From NCBI GenBank assembly GCA_946482045.1, contig CAMLPZ010000052.1, forward strand, positions 1 to 18,164: a stretch of 18,164 nt of DNA. The letters are read 5' to 3'. A model generated the notes under the pieces. It was not told the DNA's origin. It saw only the letters and a list, made by a program, of their open reading frames with translations, and made no database searches. Position 1 is the first letter of the stretch. Every line of letters starts with the position of its first letter. Below, piece after piece: positions 13,162 to 18,164 of the stretch. The stretch is from an uncultured Asticcacaulis sp. (GTDB taxonomy: Bacteria > Pseudomonadota > Alphaproteobacteria > Caulobacterales > Caulobacteraceae). The position numbers and the translations under genes are program-made.

Positions 13162-14148
13162 TTACAGCATCGCCGGGATAACGCGGTCCGGCGGACGATG
13201 GCCGTCCTGGAAGGTCTTGACGTTCAGGATGACGCGGTCGCCCATGTCCTGGCGCGCCTCGATGGTCGAGGACGCCATGTGCGGCAGCAGGATGGCGTTG
13301 GGCAGGCCGATCAGTTCTGGATTGATCGCCGGCTCGCGCTCATAGACGTCGAGGCCGACGCCGGCGATGCGCTTGTCGCGCAGCATGGCGGCCAGGGCCT
13401 GCTCGTCGACGATCTGGCCGCGCGCCGTGTTCACCAGCAGGGCGTGCGGCTGCAGCTTGGCCAGCCGTTCTGCGCTCAGCAGGTGGTGCGTCCCCGATCC
13501 GCCCGGCGCATTGATCGACACCACGTCCATGCGCGACAGCATCTGATCGAGGTCGTCCCAATAGGTTGCCTGCAGGTCGTCGCTGATCCGCGCCGAAACC
13601 GGTTTGCGGTTATGATAGTGAACGCTCATGCCAAAGGCGCGGGCGCGGCGGGCCAGGGCCTGGCCGATGCGGCCCATGCCGACGATGCCTAAGCGCTTGC
13701 CGAAGACGCGGCGGCCCAGCATGAAAGTCGGTGACCAGGCAGAGAATTCGCCCTTCTGTACGATCTCGGCGCCTTCGACGAAGCGGCGCGATACGGCCAG
13801 GATCAGGCCCATGGTCATTTCGGCCGTGTCTTCGGTCAGCACGCCCGGCGTATTGGTGATGATGATGCCTTTTTCCGAGCCGCGCACAATGTCGATATGG
13901 TCGTAACCGACGCCGAAATTGGCGATCATCTTAAGTTGCTCGCCGCATTCGTCGAAGAACTCGGCGTCGAGGCGGTCATTGATCGAGCTGACCAGCACAT
14001 CGGCGGTCTTGGCGGCTTCGAACAGTTTGTCGCGAGGCATCTGGTCGAGCGTCAGCCACAGGGTGGTGTTGAACAGCTCGCGCATGCGCGTTTCGACGGC
14101 GTCGGGCAATTTGACGGTCAGGATGACTTTGAGTTTCGGGTTGCTCAT
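13162..14148 (-). CDS. D-isomer 2-hydroxyacid dehydrogenase (glyoxylate/hydroxypyruvate reductase type)
   Basis: 328 residues, normal length. The Rossmann loop is GIVGMGRIGQALA (154-166). The catalytic residues are Arg243 (NTARGQIVDE), Glu272 (DVYEREP) and His290 (LLPHMASST). After the second strand of the nucleotide fold comes YHNRKP (Arg181-Lys182), basic residues that suggest NADPH rather than NADH. The substrate-loop NFGVGYDHID is typical of glyoxylate/hydroxypyruvate reductases; formate dehydrogenase and phosphoglycerate dehydrogenase are less likely. The ATG at 14148 is preceded by AGAAGG at good spacing. A TTG directly before it is less likely. The toxin-antitoxin pair follows 35 bp downstream. 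The hydroxypyruvate-isomerase-like gene 1.3 kb away is suggestive of related chemistry, but that enzyme is exported and this one is cytoplasmic. Confidence 0.9.
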   Translation of the reverse strand: MSNPKLKVILTVKLPDAVETRMRELFNTTLWLTLDQMPRDKLFEAAKTADVLVSSINDRLDAEFFDECGEQLKMIANFGVGYDHIDIVRGSEKGIIITNTPGVLTEDTAEMTMGLILAVSRRFVEGAEIVQKGEFSAWSPTFMLGRRVFGKRLGIVGMGRIGQALARRARAFGMSVHYHNRKPVSARISDDLQATYWDDLDQMLSRMDVVSINAPGGSGTHHLLSAERLAKLQPHALLVNTARGQIVDEQALAAMLRDKRIAGVGLDVYEREPAINPELIGLPNAILLPHMASSTIEARQDMGDRVILNVKTFQDGHRPPDRVIPAML

Positions 14149-14275
14149 CAACAGCCTTCTGGACCCATAAGGATTTCGGCGATTAGGGTCTTGTTAACCA
14201 AATCTGAACCCTTGCGACGGAATCATGCGCCCCACCTTTTATTGGTATTAGCTACCACAGGGTCAGTGTCCCCGA

Positions 14276-14875
14276 ATGCCGCGTAATCCGTCCAGAGTTC
14301 AGGTCCAAGCCTTTCCCATGCCCTTGACAGTGTGGTCAAGCGCTTTTGCGACTCTCATCGCCTTGACGGCGTTGGTATTTATAGCGTGGAGCGCGCCCGC
14401 CCACGCCGAAACGAAAAGCTTTGATACACCGTCGGGCAGTCCCGTGCCGCGCTGGGCCATGTTGCGTCGTAACGAAGTCTATGCGCGCAAGGGACCCAGC
14501 AAGGACAGCCGCATCGTCTGGACCTACCGCAAGGCGTCCATGCCGGTCCAGATCATCTCGGAAACCCGCGACTGGCGGCTGGTATGCGATGTCGACGGAG
14601 GCGTCGCCTGGGTCAGCAAAACCATGCTGCAGAGCCAGAAGACCGTCCTGGTGCCGAACGGCGCCAAGAACCTGGAGTTGCACGCTTCACCGGACGCCGG
14701 CAGCAAGGTGAAGGCCCATGTGCGTCCGCGCAGCCTGGCGCAATTGGACAAGTGCAAGAAGGGCTGGTGCAAGATCAGTGTCGGCACGGTCAGTGGCTGG
14801 GCGCCGGAGGGATCGTTGTGGGGAACGCAAGATAAGGCGGTCTGCCGCCGCCCGGACCTGTTCGCTGGCCGGTAG
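14276..14875 (+). CDS. Exported protein with two bacterial SH3-like domains
   Basis: 199 residues from ATG 14276; an ATG at 14318 (185 residues) is equally possible, because a hydrophobic signal (SSAFATLIALTALVFIAW) with cleavage after AHA near residue 44 fits both. The mature part holds two SH3-type repeats (SH3_4 style). The first is RRNEVYARKGPSKDSRIVWTYRKASMPVQIISETRDWRLVCDVDGGVAWVSKTML; the second starts ELHASPDAGSKVKAHVRP and ends KKGWCKISVGTVSGWAPEGSLWG. Such domains often bind peptidoglycan or cell-wall peptides, so a periplasmic envelope role is inferred. Cysteines in the second repeat and tail (DKCKKGWCK, VCRRP) could form a disulfide. It is divergent from the dehydrogenase and 123 bp upstream of fabA on the same strand. 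Confidence 0.85.
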   Translation: MPRNPSRVQVQAFPMPLTVWSSAFATLIALTALVFIAWSAPAHAETKSFDTPSGSPVPRWAMLRRNEVYARKGPSKDSRIVWTYRKASMPVQIISETRDWRLVCDVDGGVAWVSKTMLQSQKTVLVPNGAKNLELHASPDAGSKVKAHVRPRSLAQLDKCKKGWCKISVGTVSGWAPEGSLWGTQDKAVCRRPDLFAGR

Positions 14876-14998
14876 TTCCGTCCTGGCTCTGCAAAAACAA
14901 CATCAATAAAAAACAATTGAGCCATTGCGCGGTGTCGTGTAACGCAACCTGTCAATTCGTTACATCGGCCCTGTGGCCGCAGTGGAGCCTATCCGTCT

Positions 14999-15517
14999 AT
15001 GTCAGAGCGTCCTAACTCCCTCGATTATGAAGCCCTGCTGGCCTGCGCGCGGGGGGAGATGTTCGGACCCGGCAACGCTCAGTTGCCCGCTCCGCCGATG
15101 CTGATGTTCGATCGCATCGTCAGCATCACCGAAGACGGCGGCGCCAACAACAAGGGCTATATCGAAGCGGAACTCGATATCAATCCGGACCTGTGGTTCT
15201 TCGCCTGCCACTTCATCGGCGATCCGGTCATGCCGGGTTGCCTGGGGCTGGACGCCATGTGGCAGCTGGTCGGCTTCTACCTGGGCTGGCGCGGCAATCC
15301 CGGTCGCGGCCGCGCCCTTGGCGTCGGCGAGGTCAAGTTCACCGGCCAGGTCACGCCCAAGGTGCAGAAGGTCGTCTATAAGATTGACATGAAGCGCGTC
15401 ATGTCGGGCAAGCTGATCATGGGCATCGCCGACGGGGTTGTCGAAGCCGACGGCAAGCTTATCTATCAGGCATCCGGACTGCGTGTCGGTTTGTTCGATG
15501 CCAAGGAACTGGGCTAA
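14999..15517 (+). CDS. fabA: FabA, 3-hydroxydecanoyl-ACP dehydratase/isomerase
   Basis: A 172-residue hotdog-fold enzyme that dehydrates 3-hydroxyacyl-ACP and isomerises trans-2- to cis-3-decenoyl-ACP, the branch point to unsaturated fatty acids. The active-site motif [19 protein letters not shown] (residues 68-86) carries His71 and Asp85, matching His70/Asp84 of E. coli. Length and the C-terminal [13 protein letters not shown] agree with FabA rather than FabZ, and the neighbour fabB confirms this. GGAG lies about 12 bases before the ATG, a slightly long spacing. It heads the cluster fabA-fabB-DUF805-fabI, all on one strand. An inverted pair TTGCG/CGCAA at 14925-14947 in its upstream region might be a control site. 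Confidence 0.97.
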   Translation: MSERPNSLDYEALLACARGEMFGPGNAQLPAPPMLMFDRIVSITEDGGANNKGYIEAELDINPDLWFFACHFIGDPVMPGCLGLDAMWQLVGFYLGWRGNPGRGRALGVGEVKFTGQVTPKVQKVVYKIDMKRVMSGKLIMGIADGVVEADGKLIYQASGLRVGLFDAKELG

Positions 15518-15575
15518 AGCCGCGTTCCAATGACGGCTGCCGGGGGATGGACTAACAGAATTCAGGATTTGCGGA

Positions 15576-16799
15576 ATGCGTAGAGTTGTGGTGACAGGTC
15601 TGGGGATTGTGTCGTCGATCGGCACGGGTGCGGACGAGGTGACCGACTCGCTGCGCAACGCCCGCTCGGGCGTTGTCTTTGCCGAGGATTATCGCACGCA
15701 CGGCTTCAAGTGCCAGGTCCATGCCCCGCCCAAGATCGGCGACTGGACCCAGATGGTTGACCGCCGCGCCGCCCGTTTCCTGGCGCCCGGCACCGCCTAC
15801 GGGCACATCGCCATGGAACAGGCCATTGCCTCGGCCGGCCTGGAAAAGGACGACATCTCCAACGAGATGAGCGGCATCCTGTTCGGTTCGGGCGGCCCCT
15901 CAACGCGCGCCATCGTCGAAGCCGCCGATACGACACGCGAAAAGGGCTCGCCCAAGCGCATCGGGCCGTTCGCCGTGCCTAAGGCCATGTCGTCCGGCCC
16001 GTCGGCAACGCTGGCCACCTGGTTCGAGATCAAGGGGCTGAACTATTCGATCAGTTCGGCCTGCGCGACCTCGGTGCACTGCATTGGCGCCGCCGCCGAA
16101 CAGATCATGATGGGCAAGCAGGACCTGATGTTCGCCGGCGGCACCGAAGAGCTCGATTGGACGCTCAGCGATCTGTTCGATGCCATGGGCGCCATGTCGT
16201 CCAACTTCAACAACACACCGTCGGTCGCCTCGCGCGCCTATGACCGTGACCGCGACGGCTTCGTCATCGCCGGCGGCGCCGGTATGGTCATCCTTGAGGA
16301 CTACGAGCGCGCCAAGGCGCGTGGTGCCAACATCATCGCCGAAATTGTCGGTTATGCCGCCAATTCGGACGGCTACGACATGGTGGCCCCAAGCGGTGAG
16401 GGGGCCGAACGCTGCATGAAGCTGGCCATGCGCGGTGCTGGCAACCGCCGCATCGCCTACCTCAACCCGCACGGGACCTCGACCCCGGTCGGCGACGCCA
16501 AGGAAATGGAAGCGGTGCGCAATGTCTTCGGCAACGACATGCCGCTGATCTCGTCGACCAAGTCGCTGACGGGCCACAGCCTGGGCGCGGCCGGCGCGCA
16601 GGAAGCCATCTACTGCCTGCTGATGATGCAGAACGGTTTTGCGGCTGAGAGCGCCCATATCGAAAATCTCGATCCGGCGTTCGAGGGCATGCCGATCCTG
16701 CGCGAACGCAAGGATGTGCAGCTTGAAACCGTCATGTCGAACTCGTTCGGTTTCGGCGGCACGAACGGTACGCTGATCCTCAGCCAGGCCGATATCTGA
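15576..16799 (+). CDS. fabB: FabB, 3-oxoacyl-ACP synthase I
   Basis: A 407-residue condensing enzyme that elongates acyl-ACP with malonyl-ACP and is needed for the cis-unsaturated branch made by FabA. The Cys-His-His triad is visible: Cys163 (SSACATS), His299 (NPHGTSTP) and His334 (TGHSLGAAG), with Lys329 before the last. These differ by at most one position from E. coli FabB. The N-terminal RRVVVTGLGIVSSIG and C-terminal SNSFGFGGTNGTLIL are the usual KAS I ends. It lies 58 bp after fabA with no terminator between, so the two should form one operon. Pairing with fabA favours KAS I (FabB) over KAS II (FabF). Confidence 0.97.
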   Translation: MRRVVVTGLGIVSSIGTGADEVTDSLRNARSGVVFAEDYRTHGFKCQVHAPPKIGDWTQMVDRRAARFLAPGTAYGHIAMEQAIASAGLEKDDISNEMSGILFGSGGPSTRAIVEAADTTREKGSPKRIGPFAVPKAMSSGPSATLATWFEIKGLNYSISSACATSVHCIGAAAEQIMMGKQDLMFAGGTEELDWTLSDLFDAMGAMSSNFNNTPSVASRAYDRDRDGFVIAGGAGMVILEDYERAKARGANIIAEIVGYAANSDGYDMVAPSGEGAERCMKLAMRGAGNRRIAYLNPHGTSTPVGDAKEMEAVRNVFGNDMPLISSTKSLTGHSLGAAGAQEAIYCLLMMQNGFAAESAHIENLDPAFEGMPILRERKDVQLETVMSNSFGFGGTNGTLILSQADI

Positions 16800-16852
16800 C
16801 TTTACAGAACAACCCCAGCGTGATTGTCTCCTCCAAAACAGGGGAAGGCATC

Positions 16853-17332
16853 ATGTGGACGTTTCTGTTCGGCGGACGGCTATCGCGGATTCCTTATGCG
16901 CTAATCGCGCTTCCTCTGATTCTGGTGCAGTATTGGTCACCGGTCATCGTGATGTATGCGCCGATTTTTTTCGATAAGCTCTTCAACGCCGATCTTGTCA
17001 GCTTTCCCCGTTACATGATCGCTCTATCCCTTTTTATGGACCTGCTTGTCGTCGGTCTCGCGATCGTCAGCGCCAAGCGCCTGCGCGATATTGACGTTAC
17101 CGGATGGCTGGCGCTGCCCATCGTGCTTACGCTGGTCATGGATCTGGCCGTTGGAGTTCTCAGAACGCAGGTGATTGCAAACGGCACGGTAATGGGGATG
17201 GACGCTCAGCCGCTTCTCACATGGGCCTTTCGTGGTCTCTATTATTTTAATCTGGCTTTGGCGCTTTTCCTGCTGATTGTGCCCGGCCGTCGTCTATCCT
17301 CGACCCGAGTGTCCCGGGCCCCGGCGTTCTAA
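16853..17332 (+). CDS. DUF805-type membrane protein between fabB and fabI
   Basis: 159 residues with about four hydrophobic segments (roughly 15-40, 54-74, 85-104, 127-145). The pattern FGGRLSRIPYALIALPLI near the start, AKRLRDIDVTGWLALPIV in the middle and LFLLIVPGRR near the end matches the DUF805 inner-membrane family (GRxxR..., R-x-x-D-x-x-x-x-G-W, PG). The family function is not known. GGGGAAGG six bases or so before the ATG at 16853 selects this start over the upstream GTG/ATG frame from 16820. It is 53 bp after fabB and 62 bp before fabI, on the same strand, with no terminator on either side. It may therefore be expressed with fatty acid synthesis genes. A role in membrane lipid sensing is only speculation. 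Confidence 0.75.
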   Translation: MWTFLFGGRLSRIPYALIALPLILVQYWSPVIVMYAPIFFDKLFNADLVSFPRYMIALSLFMDLLVVGLAIVSAKRLRDIDVTGWLALPIVLTLVMDLAVGVLRTQVIANGTVMGMDAQPLLTWAFRGLYYFNLALALFLLIVPGRRLSSTRVSRAPAF

Positions 17333-17394
17333 GGCTTGCCATTTCCAGCGATATTTGCTCAAACCGCGCAACCACTTATTGCGAGGACAGGACC

Positions 17395-18164
17395 ATGGCT
17401 GAAGACGGTTGGGTATTCCCCAAGGGCGAACTGATGAAGGGCAAGAAGGGCCTGGTCATGGGTATCGCCAATGACAAGTCCATTGCCTGGGGCATCGCCT
17501 CGCAACTGGCCGCGCAGGGCGCCGACATGGCGTTTTCGTACATGGGCGAGTCGCTGCTGCGTCGGGTTGAGCCGCTGGCCCAGTCGGTCGGCGTCAAGCA
17601 CCTCATCGAATGCGACGTGACCTCGGACGCGTCGATGGACGCCGCGTTTGCAAAGCTGAAGGAGATCTACGGCGAGATCGACTTCGTCGTCCACTCGATC
17701 GCCTTTGCCAACAAGAACGAACTGCAGGGGTCGTTCGTCGAGAACACCACGCGTGACAGCTTCCTTCTGGCCATGAACGTTTCGGCTTTCTCGTTTGTCG
17801 ACGTGTCGCGCCGCGCCGCCGAGCTGATGCCGAATGGCGGCTCGCTGATCACGCTGACCTATCTCGGCGCCGAACGCACCATCCCGAACTACAACACCAT
17901 GGGCGTCGCCAAGGCCGCCCTGGAAGCCTCGACGCGCTACATCGCCCGCGACCTGGGGCCCAAGGGCATCCGCGCGAACGCCATCTCGGCCGGCGCCATG
18001 CGCACGCTCAGCCTGGCCGGCATCTCCGGCGGCCGCGGCCTGCATTCCAAGAGCGGCCAGTTCTCGATGACCAAGACCGAAACGTCGATGGAAGGCGTGG
18101 CCGGCTGCGCCCTGTGGCTCGCTTCGGACCTCGGCCACTCCACGACGGGCGAAGTCGTTCACGT
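17395..18164 (+). CDS. fabI: FabI, NADH-dependent enoyl-ACP reductase (3' end cut by the window)
   Basis: 256 complete codons are present; roughly 15 more residues are expected beyond the edge. It is a short-chain dehydrogenase-type enzyme that reduces trans-2-enoyl-ACP in the last step of each elongation cycle. The nucleotide-binding segment is GLVMGIANDKSIAWGIA (19-35). The catalytic part reads LTYLGAERTIPNYNTMGVAKAALEA, with Tyr156, Tyr166 and Lys173, each exactly ten positions from Tyr146, Tyr156 and Lys163 of E. coli FabI. This Tyr-X6-Lys spacing identifies FabI rather than FabG. AGGA precedes the ATG by eight bases. It closes the visible fabA-fabB-DUF805-fabI cluster. An inverted pair CGCAA/TTGCG lies at 17367-17383 just upstream. 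Confidence 0.97.
   Translation, partial: MAEDGWVFPKGELMKGKKGLVMGIANDKSIAWGIASQLAAQGADMAFSYMGESLLRRVEPLAQSVGVKHLIECDVTSDASMDAAFAKLKEIYGEIDFVVHSIAFANKNELQGSFVENTTRDSFLLAMNVSAFSFVDVSRRAAELMPNGGSLITLTYLGAERTIPNYNTMGVAKAALEASTRYIARDLGPKGIRANAISAGAMRTLSLAGISGGRGLHSKSGQFSMTKTETSMEGVAGCALWLASDLGHSTTGEVVH

Noticed and set aside
17359..18162. Long open frame opposite fabI
   Set aside because: A high-GC shadow frame: the plus strand encodes a clear FabI with all catalytic residues.

Overview
The window looks like ordinary chromosome from a high-GC alphaproteobacterium, most likely of the Caulobacterales (Caulobacter/Asticcacaulis type). This is inferred from the fabA-fabB-fabI cluster, the PfkB/adenosine-kinase-like enzyme, the many-PAS sensor protein and the codon use. 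No rRNA, phage, transposase or CRISPR locus is visible, so the species remains a guess.

Layout. Positions 1-119 hold the last codons of hslU, converging on a DUF3144 gene and a low-molecular-weight tyrosine phosphatase (both minus strand). Positions 1030-2544 form a tight, overlapping plus-strand operon: MazG-like nucleotide pyrophosphohydrolase, GNAT acetyltransferase, endonuclease III (nth). It ends in a convergent stop-codon overlap with a stand-alone receiver protein (2541-3005). An orphan ATP-grasp ligase (3115-4032, minus) is divergent from a PfkB kinase (4088-5083), which is followed by an unrecognised membrane protein and a convergent Smr-domain protein. Between the Smr gene and a 924-residue PAS/coiled-coil protein (6776-9550, minus) lies a roughly 175-bp palindromic element.

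The PAS protein carries an apparent histidine-kinase dimerisation helix with Gln in place of the phospho-acceptor His, and it has no ATPase domain. After a 339-bp gene-poor stretch come a four-segment membrane protein and a 24-residue membrane peptide in one operon. Next are a Tat-exported hydroxypyruvate-isomerase-like TIM barrel, and a small hydrophilic protein whose Shine-Dalgarno sequence sits inside a perfect 13-bp hairpin. A probably frameshifted mini-ORF, tRNA-Gly(GCC) with its promoter, a ParDE-type toxin-antitoxin pair and a 2-hydroxyacid dehydrogenase follow.

The right end (14276-18164) has an exported SH3-domain protein, then the unsaturated fatty acid cluster fabA-fabB, a DUF805 membrane protein, and fabI, which is cut by the window edge. 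FabA isomerises the C10 intermediate, FabB elongates it and FabI performs the final reduction of each cycle.

The items most worth a second look are the kinase-dead PAS/coiled-coil scaffold with its 56-residue repeats, the large palindrome directly after it, and the hairpin that hides a ribosome binding site. No clear new multi-gene system was found.
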